A stretch of DNA of 64,000 nucleotides from Kitasatospora indigofera (GTDB lineage Bacteria > Actinomycetota > Actinomycetes > Streptomycetales > Streptomycetaceae). The notes beneath the pieces were generated by a model. That model was not told the origin of the DNA and did no database searches. It saw only the letters and a program-made list of their open reading frames with translations. Positions 36,839 to 45,818 of this stretch are shown here, piece after piece (within the stretch, counting starts at the first letter, position 1; each line of letters opens with the position of its first letter). The stretch covers positions 186,001 to 250,000 of the forward strand of contig NZ_BNBO01000005.1 of assembly GCF_014655955.1 (NCBI RefSeq), written 5' to 3'. The position numbers and the translations under genes are program-made.

Positions 36839-37080
36839 CCGGTCTCCAGCTTTTGGTGAACAATCAACATTCCACCTTGCCCGACCGGCGCCGGAAACGC
36901 GAGTCCGCGACCGGACCGGCTGGACGTGCACGTTCGACCCGGTGCGGAGAATGCCTCACGGGGGACGCGGCCACCCCCGGGTTCGCACCTGGAACCGCCC
37001 CCGGAACACCCCGCCGGACGGCGCCCGCACCGGGGAACGACAACAGGGCCCCGCCTGTCCGACGAGACCCTGCCGCACTG

Positions 37081-37154
37081 TCGGGGTGACCGGATTCGAA
37101 CCGACGGCCTTCCGCTCCCAAAGCGGACGCGCTACCAAACTGCGCCACACCCCG
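37081..37154 (-). tRNA. tRNA-Pro (anticodon TGG)
   Basis: A 74-nt cloverleaf on the minus strand. The acceptor stem is CGGGGTG / CACCCCG with discriminator A, the anticodon stem is TCCGC / GCGGA with loop TTTGGGA, and the T-loop is GGTTCGAATCC. CCA is not encoded. No flanking duplicate suggesting an integrated element is visible within this window. Confidence 0.95.
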
Positions 37155-37317
37155 TGGTGCCGAGAGGAAGCGTACACGCCGGGCCCTCACGGCTCGCCGA
37201 CATTCTCCGAGGCCGCCACGGCGAAAGGAGTGTGCACACACCCGACCGGACCAGGTAGGCTGGCCCCCGTCCTCGCGACCGGCAACGGGCGCGGGGTGCG
37301 TGCTCCCGGGCACGCGT

Positions 37318-37388
37318 GCGGGCGTAGCTCAATGGTAGAGCCCTAGTCTTCCAAACTAGCCACGCGAGTTCGATTCTCGTCGCCCGCT
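37318..37388 (+). tRNA. tRNA-Gly (anticodon TCC)
   Basis: A 71-nt cloverleaf: acceptor GCGGGCG / CGCCCGC with discriminator T, D-arm TAGCTCAATGGTAGAGC, anticodon loop CTTCCAA in the stem CTAGT/ACTAG, T-loop GAGTTCGATTCTC. CCA is not encoded. A TGCACA-N17-TAGGCT promoter-like pair lies at 37233-37261, and a strong terminator follows. Confidence 0.96.
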
Positions 37389-37395
37389 CAGCTGA

Positions 37396-37438
37396 CAGAG
37401 GCCCAGGTCAGGGGATCGTTCCCCGACCTGGGCCTCTG
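37396..37438 (+). terminator. Terminator after tRNA-Gly
   Basis: 14-bp arms (CAGAGGCCCAGGTC and complement), one bulged A, then a GGGGA/TCCCC inner stem with a 4-nt loop, 7 nt behind the tRNA. Confidence 0.9.
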
Positions 37439-37689
37439 GCGTTCCCACGGTCGGTCAGGGCTGCGTGCCCGCGCCGTGCCCGTTCGGTCGATCTCCTTCC
37501 GGCCGGCCCCTCCTCGGCAGGTCACCGGCGCCCCCGGTCGCCGAACGGGCCCGCTCGGCGACCGCGTACCGGTGGACAGCTCTTCGCCCCCGGACCCCGA
37601 GAGACACCGGCCGGGGACCACCACGCCACCGGCGCGGTACCCTCCCCCGCAGACAAATGACCGACCCCGGCGAACAGTTGGAGACAGAA

Positions 37690-37920
37690 GTGGCCACGCT
37701 GGTTCTCGCGGTTCTCGCCTTCGCCGTCGCCATCGGCGGTGGGCTCCTCGTCGCGTGCAACGTCGGGGGGTCGGCGGAGAGGATCTTCGATGTTCTCGAC
37801 GGCTTCTCCCTGGTCTCCGGGGCCACGCCGAGGACGGTGCGCATCATCGGCGGCGGATTCGCGGCACTCGCGACCGTCGGGATCTTCGTCGTCGCGCTCT
37901 CCCGCGCGCAGGGGCACTGA
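37690..37920 (+). CDS. Small two-helix membrane protein
   Basis: A 76-residue protein with two hydrophobic segments (VATLVLAVLAFAVAIGGGLL and IIGGGFAALATVGIFVVAL) joined by a polar loop with VGGSAERIFDVLDGFSLVSG. GTG 37690 is 6 nt after TTGGAG, a better start than ATG 37657. Function unknown; similar small proteins are scattered through streptomycete genomes. Confidence 0.6.
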   Translation: MATLVLAVLAFAVAIGGGLLVACNVGGSAERIFDVLDGFSLVSGATPRTVRIIGGGFAALATVGIFVVALSRAQGH

Positions 37921-38085
37921 GCGCCGGGAAGAGCTCCCGCAGCGGCCGGCGAGAGACCGGGAGCAGCCGAGCGCCCCACCGGTCCGCGGACACCCGGAGC
38001 CGCCGCCACGAGCCGACCGGAGCCCTCGCACCCGCCACCGGCGCACCGGGCGGGAGTCCGGCCGGGCGCCTTCGCCGCAGGCCGG

Positions 38086-38631
38086 TCAGAGACCGAGCGA
38101 CTGGGCGCGGGCGGCGGCCCGGTCGAGCAGCTGGTGGATGTCGGCCTGGCGGGTGGTGGGGCGGTCGTTGTACTCGTCGGGCGAGCTGACCGGGCGTCCG
38201 GTGGCGTGCAGGATCTCCATCACCTGGACGCGGGCGGTCTGGACGGTCGCCGGGGTGCCGTAGCCGTGGGCGAGGACCGCCGCCTGGGCGCCGAGCAGGC
38301 AGACCCGGCCGTCCGCGTCCCACATGGCGCCCTGGAGCCAGCCGAAGGCGCCGATGTAGCGGGAGGTCAGCCGCAGGTGGCCGGCCGCGGTCAGGCGGAC
38401 GGGCCGGGGCGGGCGGCGGGTGATCCGGTCCAGGAGAGTCGGCCGGGGCAGTGGGTGGGCGGCGTTCCACGGCTGGACGACGCTGCCGAGCGGCGCGACG
38501 TAGGGGACGACCGGGTGCCGGGCCGGGGCGGGGAGCGTGGCGAGGTAGGCCTCGATCTCCTCGGCGAGGCCGGAGCCGTCCGGAGTGAGGACGAACGGCG
38601 GGGGCGGGGGCCTCAGGGTGGTGCGGGTCAT
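38086..38631 (-). CDS. DUF6197-like protein
   Basis: A 181-residue soluble protein. The C-terminal half has the pattern I associate with DUF6197: GWLQGAMWDADGRVCLLGAQ, then a helical stretch, then EYNDRPTTRQADIHQLLDRA. The N-terminus is Pro-rich. Function unknown. The gene has its own AT-richer upstream region with a small inverted repeat. Confidence 0.62.
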   Translation of the reverse strand: MTRTTLRPPPPPFVLTPDGSGLAEEIEAYLATLPAPARHPVVPYVAPLGSVVQPWNAAHPLPRPTLLDRITRRPPRPVRLTAAGHLRLTSRYIGAFGWLQGAMWDADGRVCLLGAQAAVLAHGYGTPATVQTARVQVMEILHATGRPVSSPDEYNDRPTTRQADIHQLLDRAAARAQSLGL

Positions 38632-38656
38632 GGCGTCTGCTCCTGCGCGGGCCGGC

Positions 38657-38670
38657 GGGTATTACTACCC
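38657..38670 (-). promoter_or_regulatory. Small palindrome in AT-rich promoter region
   Basis: GGGTA-TTAC-TACCC lies 25 nt upstream of the DUF6197-like gene in an unusually AT-rich patch (through 38690). It is likely part of the promoter/operator; no specific factor is suggested. Confidence 0.35.
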
Positions 38671-38823
38671 AAAATGGTGCATACAGGGGCATCCCGCTAG
38701 CCGGGGCGCCCCACCCCGGCCCTCCCCGGCCCTCCCCGGCCCCGGGCCGCCCCTGCCGGGCCCGCGCCCCGGGCGTAGGCTCCCGTCCGGCGGCCGGCCG
38801 CCGCCGGACTCGGGGAGGACAGC

Positions 38824-39225
38824 ATGGAACTGACACAAGTACGGCTGCTCGTGGACGACTTCGGCAGCTGCTTCCGCTTCTACCGGGACGTGCTGGGGCT
38901 GACCCCGCAGCAGGACGACGAGAGCGGCCCGTACGGCAAGCTCAGCCCGCCGGCCGGGGCGGCGGCCGTGACCCTGCAGCAGCGGGAGCACTTCGCCCGG
39001 GCCCTGCCCGCCGGGGCGCTCGCCGCCGGCGCCCCGGGCGGCCCGCGGGCCCTGGTGGTGCTCAAGGTCGACAGCGTGGACGAGGCGGCCGCCCGGATCG
39101 CCTCCCGGGGGCACGGGCTGCTGGCCGAGCCCCAGGTGCAGTGGGGACGCCTCCGGGTGGCGTACCTCACCGACCCCGAGGGGAACCTGGTGGAACTCCA
39201 GGAGTGGCTGACGCCGCCCGTGTGA
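38824..39225 (+). CDS. VOC/glyoxalase-fold protein
   Basis: A 133-residue protein with the two beta-alpha-beta-beta-beta repeats of the vicinal-oxygen-chelate fold: MELTQVRLLVDDFGSCFRFY and AYLTDPEGNLVELQEW. The final Glu (NLVELQ) is a typical metal ligand; the first ligand position is Gln rather than His. It could be a dioxygenase-like enzyme, isomerase or resistance binding protein. GGGGAGGAC precedes the ATG. Confidence 0.8.
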   Translation: MELTQVRLLVDDFGSCFRFYRDVLGLTPQQDDESGPYGKLSPPAGAAAVTLQQREHFARALPAGALAAGAPGGPRALVVLKVDSVDEAAARIASRGHGLLAEPQVQWGRLRVAYLTDPEGNLVELQEWLTPPV

Positions 39226-39346
39226 GGACGGTTTCCCGGCCGGGGCCACGGCCGATAGCCTCGCTGGCGTCCGACGTCAGTTCGACGCCGGACCGTACGT
39301 TCGAGCCCCACCCGGGCGTTCGAGCCTCAAGGGTGAGGAGTGTCCC

Positions 39347-40132
39347 GTGCGTCCCCAGGAGCGACTGGACGTCATACAGCGCAGCGTGGTCCGGGAGATG
39401 GCACGGCTCGGGCAGGAGTTCACGGTCGAGGGCAGCGTCGTCCGCGGCCCCGGGAGGACGGCGGTGGCCGTCCGCGAGCACCCCGGCCAGGACGGCGCCG
39501 GGCACGTCGACCTCGGCTTCGTCCTGCGGCTCGGCCGGGCGGACGCCCCCGTCGTCTGGGACTGCGCGGCGGGGCTCGGGCAGACCGAGGAGGAGAAGCT
39601 CGCCAACGCCGTCCGGATGTGGGCGACCACCACCGCCGCCACGCTGGTCGAGGTGCAGGAGAGACGCGGGGAGCACGGCGACCACTACGAACCCCGGGAA
39701 CTGCCCGGCTGGCAGGCCGTCCAGGGCCCGGCGGCGGTGTTCGGCTTCGGCAACGAGCGGCTGGCCCAGTGGCTGTCGGAGCACCAGGTGCTGCCGGCGC
39801 TCGCCCCCGCGCTGCTGCCGGCGCTGACCGGTCCGCCGGTCCACGGCGTCAAGCTGTTCCTGGGCGGCAAGGCGGGCGACGACGTGGCCGAGGTCCGGGT
39901 CGACGGTGAGGTCTCCGAGGCCGCGTCGGCGGCCCTGCGCGCGCTGGACTGGCCGCGCGGCGAACGGCTGTGCTGGGCCCGCCTGTTCGTCCTGCTCAGC
40001 ACGGCGGAAGGCCTCTCCCCCGCCGCCCCCGGGCATGACGGAGCGACGCCGGTGCCCGTGACGGGACCGGCGCGGGTGCGCCCGCGCGGACTGCTCAGCC
40101 GGTGGCGCCAGGCCCGGCGGGCCGGCCAGTAG
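39347..40132 (+). CDS. DUF6348-like protein
   Basis: A 261-residue protein without signal peptide or membrane segment. The pattern (FTVEGSVVRGPGRTAVAVRE, HVDLGFVLRL, VVWDCAAGLGQTEEEKLANA) resembles the DUF6348 family as I remember it; the match is by eye only. A basic C-terminal tail follows (RPRGLLSRWRQARRAGQ). GTG 39347 has GAGGAG 6 nt upstream. It is separate from the VOC gene by 121 bp that contain repeated CGTTCGAGCC. Confidence 0.55.
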   Translation: MRPQERLDVIQRSVVREMARLGQEFTVEGSVVRGPGRTAVAVREHPGQDGAGHVDLGFVLRLGRADAPVVWDCAAGLGQTEEEKLANAVRMWATTTAATLVEVQERRGEHGDHYEPRELPGWQAVQGPAAVFGFGNERLAQWLSEHQVLPALAPALLPALTGPPVHGVKLFLGGKAGDDVAEVRVDGEVSEAASAALRALDWPRGERLCWARLFVLLSTAEGLSPAAPGHDGATPVPVTGPARVRPRGLLSRWRQARRAGQ

Positions 40133-40174
40133 CCCTGTCGGGCCCCGTCCAGGCCGCCGGGGCCTGCGGACCCG

Positions 40175-40369
40175 TCAGCTGGCCACGCCGGAGATGGTCT
40201 TGGCCAACTGGCTGAGGAAGTCCTGGATCGGCTTGGCAGCCGTGCTCTGGTTGAGCATGAAGCCGAAGAGCGCGGCCAGGATCGCGTGACCGATCTTCAG
40301 CTGCTTGTTGCGGATGAAGATGATGCAGATGACGCCGAACAGGACCAGCGCGGAGACGGAGAGTGCCAC
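40175..40369 (-). CDS. Small one-to-two-helix membrane protein
   Basis: A 64-residue protein. An N-terminal membrane helix (MALSVSALVLFGVICIIFIR) is followed by NKQLKIGHAILAALFGFML, a second hydrophobic helix, and an amphipathic tail (QSTAAKPIQDFLSQLAKTIS). Such proteins recur in streptomycete accessory regions, some near conjugation genes, but no other conjugation gene is here. GTG start with GAGGAAG upstream. Confidence 0.6.
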   Translation of the reverse strand: MALSVSALVLFGVICIIFIRNKQLKIGHAILAALFGFMLNQSTAAKPIQDFLSQLAKTISGVAS

Positions 40370-41018
40370 CCGGACTCACTTCCTCGTTTCATTGGGAGCC
40401 TCGCCGAGAAGCTCCGTGCGAAGCCGGACCCCGGTCTGTCCGACGGTCCCGAGGCGGAAGTCGGTCGATCGCATCGCGGTCGGCGCGCCCGGCGGCCCTA
40501 CGGTGCATACCGCGCCGCACCTGACGCCCCCAATCCCCCGAGTCCCCGAGTCACAACCAGTCCCGCCCGGACTCAGTGTGGTCGACCGTGCGGGTTGCGT
40601 AAAGGTGTTACCGGCAGCAGGAGCCCGAGATCCTGCGATGTGAGACGAATTTCCGCCGACCGAGACGATAGCGGAGCGGTGCTGACGGATCGTCGGCGGG
40701 GCGGCGCTGAACGGTGCGGGGGCACCGCCCGGCGCCGGTCCGCAGGAGCGCGCGCCGGGCGCGGGCGCGCCCCTGACCGCCGACCAGGAATGGCCGAAGA
40801 TCAGCTGCGCCGGCGAACAGGGGTTGACAGCGGCACATGCAGCGGGGCGAACGGCCCGCGAGGGGCGGCCGGCGGCGCCTCGACGACACCCGTCCGGCCA
40901 GGTCGGAGGGCCCGCGGAGCGCCACCGGCGATGCGGCGCCGCGAGCGGGCGGGCCGGTGACGCGGGCCGGGGCGGCCCCGTCCCGCGCACGGCCGCGCCG
41001 GGCCGGCCGCCGCCCGGG
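40370..41018. other. Gene-free interval
   Basis: 650 bp between the small membrane-protein gene and the phosphatase gene, both on the minus strand. ORFs here lack streptomycete codon bias. It probably holds the promoter of the small gene. I see no RNA gene, strong repeat or clear terminator. Confidence 0.5.
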
Positions 41019-42251
41019 TCAGTCGCGCCAGAGCAGCAGGACCGCGCGGTCGTCGTTGATGTCCTTGGCCACCGTCTCGATCAGGCGGGCGGCAGCGCCG
41101 TGCCGGCTGGCCGGGCCGGCGCCCGGCACCAGCCGGTCCGCCTCCCCCATCAGCCGGTCCATGCCCTCGGAGAGGTCCCGGCCGGGCGCCTCGACCATGC
41201 CGTCGGTGCAGAGCATCAGCACGTCGCCACGGTTCAGCCGGCCCCGGACGCCCTCGAACTTGGCGCCGTCGTAGATCCCGAGCAGCGGGCCCTCGGTGGT
41301 CTCCTTGACCTCCCAGCGCCCGGCGCCGGAGAGCCGCTGCATGCCGGGCAGGTGCCCGGCCGAGAGCAGCTCGTACTCGCCGGTGTCCAGGTCCAGAACC
41401 AGGTGGACGGCGGTGGCGAAGCCCTCCTCCCAGGACTGCCGCAGCAGGTAGCCGTTGGCCGCGGGCAGGAACTCGTGCGCGGGCAGCGAGCCGAGCAGGC
41501 CGCCGAAGGCGCCCGAGAGCAGCAGGGCCCGGGAGCCGGCGTCCATGCCCTTGCCCGAGACGTCCGCCAGCACCACCTCCAGCACGCGCTGCGCGGAGCC
41601 GGTGCGGGAGGCGACCACGAAGTCCCCCGAGAAGGACTGACCGCCGGCCGGGCGCAGCGCCATGTCGGCGTGCCAGCCGGCCGGCAGCTCGGGGACCCTG
41701 CTCTGCACCCGCAGGCGCTCCCGGAGGTCGAAGAGCATCGTGGACCCGCCCCACCAGGGCACGCCGACCCGGCTGCGGAACTGTGCCAGCAGCAGGCCGG
41801 CCACCCCGGCCGCGCCGACCACCAGGGCGGCGCCCGGGGTGACGCCGTAGGTGTAGGCGTCGGGGTTCTCGCTGGCGACCCGCTCGCCGGTGTGGATGAC
41901 GGACTCGGCGGAGAGCCCGACCGCGGCCAGCGCGTAGAGGACCACCAGGGAGCCGGGGCGCAGCAGCAGCGCGGCGGCCAGGATCGGCAGCACCAGCGCG
42001 GTGGGCGGGGCCCAGGCCGGGGCCCAGACGTTGAGCATCACCAGCACCGGGACGAGCAGGGCGAGCGCGCCGAGGACGGGCCAGTCGGCGGCGCCGCCGC
42101 GGAAGTAGTCGACGCCGGCCGTGCGGAGCTTCCGACGGACCTTGCGCTGCCATTTGCGCAGCCGGGCCGCGACGGGGTCCGTGGCCACCTGGGCGGCGTC
42201 GGGCCTCGTCGCGGTCGTCTGGGGCGGTGCGCCCGGAGGTCTGCCAGCCAT
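41019..42251 (-). CDS. Membrane PP2C (SpoIIE-domain) serine phosphatase
   Basis: A 410-residue protein. A basic cytosolic N-terminus (WQRKVRRKLR) precedes four to five membrane helices (residues about 60-165). The PP2C/SpoIIE catalytic domain follows from RLRVQSRVPELPAGWHADMA. Metal-binding aspartates are in SGDFVVAS and EVVLADVSGKGMDAG, with later motifs LSAGHLPGMQRL, MLCTDGMVEAPG and DINDDRAVLLLW. Such proteins dephosphorylate anti-anti-sigma factors; no anti-sigma or STAS partner lies nearby. ATG 42251 is preferred, since the upstream frame extension is basic noise. Confidence 0.88.
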   Translation of the reverse strand: MAGRPPGAPPQTTATRPDAAQVATDPVAARLRKWQRKVRRKLRTAGVDYFRGGAADWPVLGALALLVPVLVMLNVWAPAWAPPTALVLPILAAALLLRPGSLVVLYALAAVGLSAESVIHTGERVASENPDAYTYGVTPGAALVVGAAGVAGLLLAQFRSRVGVPWWGGSTMLFDLRERLRVQSRVPELPAGWHADMALRPAGGQSFSGDFVVASRTGSAQRVLEVVLADVSGKGMDAGSRALLLSGAFGGLLGSLPAHEFLPAANGYLLRQSWEEGFATAVHLVLDLDTGEYELLSAGHLPGMQRLSGAGRWEVKETTEGPLLGIYDGAKFEGVRGRLNRGDVLMLCTDGMVEAPGRDLSEGMDRLMGEADRLVPGAGPASRHGAAARLIETVAKDINDDRAVLLLWRD

Positions 42252-42753
42252 GGGGTCCGACCATATCCACCGGCACTGGCCGCCGTCGACGGGGTGCGCG
42301 AGTGCCGTCGGGAGTTCCTGCCGGGCTCCAACCGGTTTCGGCCGAGTGCCGCACCGGCCAACCGTTCCGTCAACAGGCTTGGACGGGTGGGCCGGCGGAA
42401 CAGGAGCACGGTGTGCGCGGGACGCGCGCGTTGTTACCCGCACGCCCCCCGGGCGCTGCCGCTGCTGTGTCGCACGCCACAGTCACGCCCTGCCGTGCCA
42501 GCTCCGGGCGGTGGACGGAAGGGCAGGGCCGGGCGGACGGAAGGGCAGCTCCGGCTGCCCGGACGGGCCACCGGGCGACACCGGGGCAGCCGGACGGGCG
42601 GGCGGCGGAGCGGAGCGCCGGCGGCCGGACGGATGGGCGCGGCGGGCGCGGCGGTCGGGCGCGACGGCCCCGGCCACCGCGCCGGCCGGGAACGGCGACG
42701 GCCGGCCGCTGCGGACGAGCGGCCGGCCGTACGTACGTGGTCGTGAGGGGGGA
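42252..42753. other. Gene-free interval between phosphatase and rpiB
   Basis: No supported gene. It has several GGACGGAAGGGCAG-type imperfect repeats near 42515-42560 and the rpiB terminator at its right end. Confidence 0.5.
42698..42730 (-). terminator. Terminator after rpiB
   Basis: Perfect 13-bp arms (ACGGCCGGCCGCT and complement), 7-nt loop, 23 nt past the rpiB stop. Confidence 0.8.
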
Positions 42754-43239
42754 TCAGCCCTGCGGGTGGTGCGCCGGGACGGGGGGCAGCTCGCCGGTGA
42801 TCTCGTAGTCGCTGAGCATCTCGATCCGGCGGGTGTGCCGGTCGGCGCCGCTGTACGGGGTGTTGAGGAAGATCTCGACGAACCTGGTCGCCTCGTCCTC
42901 GGTGTGCATCCGGCCGCCGATGCTGATCACGTTGGCGTTGTTGTGCTCGCGGCCCAGCTCGGCGGTCTGCTCGCTCCAGGCCAGCGCGGCGCGGACGCCC
43001 TTGACCTTGTTGGCGGCGATCGCCTCGCCGTTGCCCGAGCCGCCGATCACGATGCCCAGCGCCTCGGGGTCGGCGGCGGTGCGCTCGGCGGCGCGCAGGC
43101 AGAACGGCGGGTAGTCGTCCTCGGCGTCGTAGATGAGCGGTCCGCAGTCGACCGGCTCGTGGCCGGCCTCCTTCAGCCACTGGACGAGGTGGTTCTTGAG
43201 GTCGAATCCGGCATGGTCGGAACCCAGGTACACGCGCAT
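42754..43239 (-). CDS. rpiB: Ribose-5-phosphate isomerase B
   Basis: A 161-residue enzyme of the pentose phosphate pathway. The N-terminus MRVYLGSDHAGFDLKNHL and the middle IVIGGSGNGEAIAANKVKGV with REHNNANVISIGGR are diagnostic. In the GxSG(N)G region the active-site position reads GGSGNG, the serine-type variant of actinobacterial RpiB. ATG 43239 is the family start, although no clear Shine-Dalgarno sequence is visible. It is a housekeeping gene in its usual place after the tig/tRNA region. Confidence 0.93.
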   Translation of the reverse strand: MRVYLGSDHAGFDLKNHLVQWLKEAGHEPVDCGPLIYDAEDDYPPFCLRAAERTAADPEALGIVIGGSGNGEAIAANKVKGVRAALAWSEQTAELGREHNNANVISIGGRMHTEDEATRFVEIFLNTPYSGADRHTRRIEMLSDYEITGELPPVPAHHPQG

Positions 43240-43403
43240 GCGTATGAGTGTGGCATGCGCCTCCGGCCGACCGCGGCAGGGGCTCGACCGCGCCTCGCAC
43301 CGCCGTCGCGCGGCCGTCGCCGGGCCCCGCCGACGGCGCGGGCGGCCCCTGGCGGGCCGGCGCGCGCGGGCCCGCCAGGGGCGTACCGGCGCGCCGGGAG
43401 CAC

Positions 43404-44015
43404 TCAGCCGCGCTTGAGGAGCTTCCAGGCCAGCGGGAGCGCCCCCATCGCCAGCAGGGCCTTCAGACCGTCGCCCACGAGGTACGGGTAGAGGCCGAGT
43501 TCGGCCGCACGGGCGAGCGGGACGTGCAGCGCGACGGCCAGGTACGGGACGCCGACGGCGTAGATGGCGAGGGTGCCGAGGACCATCGCGCCGGCGGTCC
43601 GCAGCGGGCTGCGGTCGGCGCCGCGACGGGCGAGCGCCCCGGTGAGGCCGGCCGCCAGGACGAAGCCGATCACGTAGCCGAGCGAGGGCATCGCCCAGCC
43701 CGAGGTGCCCTGGGCGAACCAGGGCAGGCCGGCCATGCCGGCCAGCAGGTAGAGGCCGAGCGAGGCGATGCCGCGGCGGGTGCCGAGGGCGGTGCCCACC
43801 AGCAGCGCGGCGAAGGTCTGGCCGGTGACCGGGACGGGCGAGCCGGGGACGTTCACCGAGAGCTGGGCCGCCAGTCCGGTGAGGGCCGCGCCGCCTGCCG
43901 TCAGGGCGAGGTCGCGGGCCTGCGCGCCGAGGCGGGTGGACGCCGAGGGCAGCAGGTCGGCGAGGACGGCGCCGGTGCGTATCGGGGTGCTGGCGGTGGT
44001 GCTGGCAGTGGCCAT
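43404..44015 (-). CDS. bioY: BioY biotin transporter (S component)
   Basis: A 203-residue membrane protein with six helices. Signatures are VNVPGSPVPVTGQTFAALLV, the typical BioY 'P-V-P-x-T-x-Q' motif, and LYLLAGMAGLPWFAQGTSGW. It takes up biotin, as an ECF S-component or alone; no ATPase or EcfT gene is adjacent, so it is solitary. Upstream at 44042-44058 is a direct repeat GTCAACC-CTT-GTGAACC, a possible operator. Confidence 0.92.
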   Translation of the reverse strand: MATASTTASTPIRTGAVLADLLPSASTRLGAQARDLALTAGGAALTGLAAQLSVNVPGSPVPVTGQTFAALLVGTALGTRRGIASLGLYLLAGMAGLPWFAQGTSGWAMPSLGYVIGFVLAAGLTGALARRGADRSPLRTAGAMVLGTLAIYAVGVPYLAVALHVPLARAAELGLYPYLVGDGLKALLAMGALPLAWKLLKRG

Positions 44016-44041
44016 CGGGGATCTCCGCAGTCTGGAAGCCG

Positions 44042-44176
44042 GTCAACCCTTGTGAACCTACGCGTCCGGCAGCTGTGGCACCGTCAGGGAAACCGACAAA
44101 GGGCCACCCGGCGCCGTTGTCGGGATCGGCGTGACCGACAGCACCCACCGTGACCGGAGGGCACGGATCCGGTCAC
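44042..44176. promoter_or_regulatory. Divergent control region bioY / permease
   Basis: Two candidate operators: a direct repeat GTSAACC spaced 10 bp (44042-44058), 27 nt from bioY, and an inverted repeat GTGACCGG / CCGGTCAC (44150-44157 and 44169-44176) on the permease side. The first might bind a biotin repressor; this is a guess. Confidence 0.35.
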
Positions 44177-44293
44177 CGTTCGTCATGATCCGGTCCGCAT
44201 GCTGAGCCCCGGCCCGGATTTCTTGGCATGGACAGACGTGGCACCGGATATTGGACCGCTCCACCCGGTATCCGAACAGTCTGGACCACCCTC

Positions 44294-45727
44294 ATGGCCC
44301 GTATCACCGCGCCGCCGGCGATCGAAGAGACGTCCGCCCCGGCCCCGGCCCCCGCTCCGGCGGACGGCCGGCAGCTCTCCCACGGACTCAAGCAGCGGCA
44401 CCTCTCGATGATCGCCCTCGGCGGCGTCATCGGGGCCGGTCTCTTCGTCGGCTCGGGCGCGGGCATCGCGGCCGCCGGCCCCGCCATCATCCTGGCGTTC
44501 ACCCTCTCCGGCCTGCTGGTCATGCTGATCATGCGGATGCTCGGCGAGATGTCGGCGGCCAGGCCGGCCTCCGGCTCCTTCTCGGTGCACGCCGAGAAGG
44601 AGCTCGGCCCGTGGGCCGGGGTCACCAGCGGCTGGATGTACTGGGTGATGCTCTGCTGCGGCGTCGCCGCCGAGGCCACCGCGGCCGGCAAGATCATGAA
44701 CGGCTGGGTGCCGGGCGTCTCGGCCTGGGTCTGGGTCGGCATCTTCATGGCCTTCTTCTGCGCCAGCAACCTGACCGCCGTGAAGAACTTCGGCGAGTTC
44801 GAGTTCTGGTTCGCCGCCGTCAAGGTGGCCGCGATCGTCGCCTTCCTCGTCCTGGGCACCCTCGGCGTGCTCGGCGTGCTCGGCGACGGCCACCCCGGCA
44901 CCGGCAACCTGACCGGCCAGGGCGGGTTCCTGCCCAACGGCACCAGCGGCCTGATCGTCGGTCTGCTGGCCTCGGTCTTCGCCTACGGCGGCCTGGAGAC
45001 GGTCACCATCGCCGCGGCCGAGTCCGAGGACCCGCGGCGCAACGTCGCCAACGCGGTGCGCACCGCGGTCTGGCGGATCGCGATCTTCTACATCGGCTCG
45101 ATGGCCCTGGTCGTCACGCTGGTCTCCTGGAAGGACCCGGCGATCGTCGAGAACGGCCCGTACGTCACCGTCCTCCAGCACCTGGGCGTGCCCGGCGCGG
45201 GCACCATCATGGAGGCCGTGGTCCTGATCGCGCTGCTCTCCGCGATGAACGCCAACATCTACGGCTCCTCCCGGATGGCGTACTCGCTGGTCGCCCGCGG
45301 CCAGGGGCCGAAGGCGCTGGCGAAGGTCAGCGGCGGCGTGCCCCGGCTGGCCGTGATCGCCTCCTGCGGCTTCGGCTTCGGCGCCGTGCTGGCCGGCAAG
45401 TTCTGGCCGGACACCGTGTTCACCTGGCTGATGAACACCACCGGCGTGGCCATCCTGGTGGTCTGGTTCTTCATCTGCGTCGTCCAGCTGCGGATGCGCC
45501 GCCGGCTGGAGCGCGAGGCTCCCGAGCTGCTCACCGTCCGGATGTGGGGCTTCCCGTACCTGACCTGGGCCGCGCTGCTGGCCGTCCTCGCCATCCTCGG
45601 CCTGATGACCACCACCGAGGGCAACCGCGAGCAGCTGTACGCGGCGGGCGTGCTGGTCGCGCTGCTCTCGCTGGGCGGCTACCTCAAGCAGCGCCGCGAC
45701 GGCCGCGCCCGCGCGCTGCGTCCCTGA
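44294..45727 (+). CDS. APC-family amino-acid permease (GABA permease-like)
   Basis: A 477-residue transporter with 12 helices. LKQRHLSMIALGGVIGAGLFVGSG is the classical amino-acid transporter signature of GabP/AnsP-type proteins (quoted in parts: RHLSMIALGGVIGAGLF). Further motifs are MRMLGEMSAARPASGSF and SVFAYGGLETVTIAAAE. It imports an amino acid or GABA by proton symport. ATG 44294 fits the family; an upstream ATG at 44228 would add 22 residues. Confidence 0.88.
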   Translation: MARITAPPAIEETSAPAPAPAPADGRQLSHGLKQRHLSMIALGGVIGAGLFVGSGAGIAAAGPAIILAFTLSGLLVMLIMRMLGEMSAARPASGSFSVHAEKELGPWAGVTSGWMYWVMLCCGVAAEATAAGKIMNGWVPGVSAWVWVGIFMAFFCASNLTAVKNFGEFEFWFAAVKVAAIVAFLVLGTLGVLGVLGDGHPGTGNLTGQGGFLPNGTSGLIVGLLASVFAYGGLETVTIAAAESEDPRRNVANAVRTAVWRIAIFYIGSMALVVTLVSWKDPAIVENGPYVTVLQHLGVPGAGTIMEAVVLIALLSAMNANIYGSSRMAYSLVARGQGPKALAKVSGGVPRLAVIASCGFGFGAVLAGKFWPDTVFTWLMNTTGVAILVVWFFICVVQLRMRRRLEREAPELLTVRMWGFPYLTWAALLAVLAILGLMTTTEGNREQLYAAGVLVALLSLGGYLKQRRDGRARALRP

Positions 45728-45751
45728 CGGCACGCGGGCCGCGACCCGCAT

Positions 45752-45802
45752 GACGAAGGGCCTCGTTCCCGTCCGGTCCGGACGGGAACGAGGCCCTTCG
45801 TC
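45752..45802. terminator. Long bidirectional terminator
   Basis: Perfect 23-bp arms (starting GACGAAGGGCCTCGTTCCCG) and a 5-nt loop between convergent genes; the strongest hairpin in the window. Confidence 0.92.
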
Positions 45803-45818
45803 GTACTGCCCGCGCCGC

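Noticed and set aside
37081..37388. tRNA genes as attachment sites of an integrated element
   Set aside because: Both tRNAs are intact with no integrase gene or repeated 3' end in the window.
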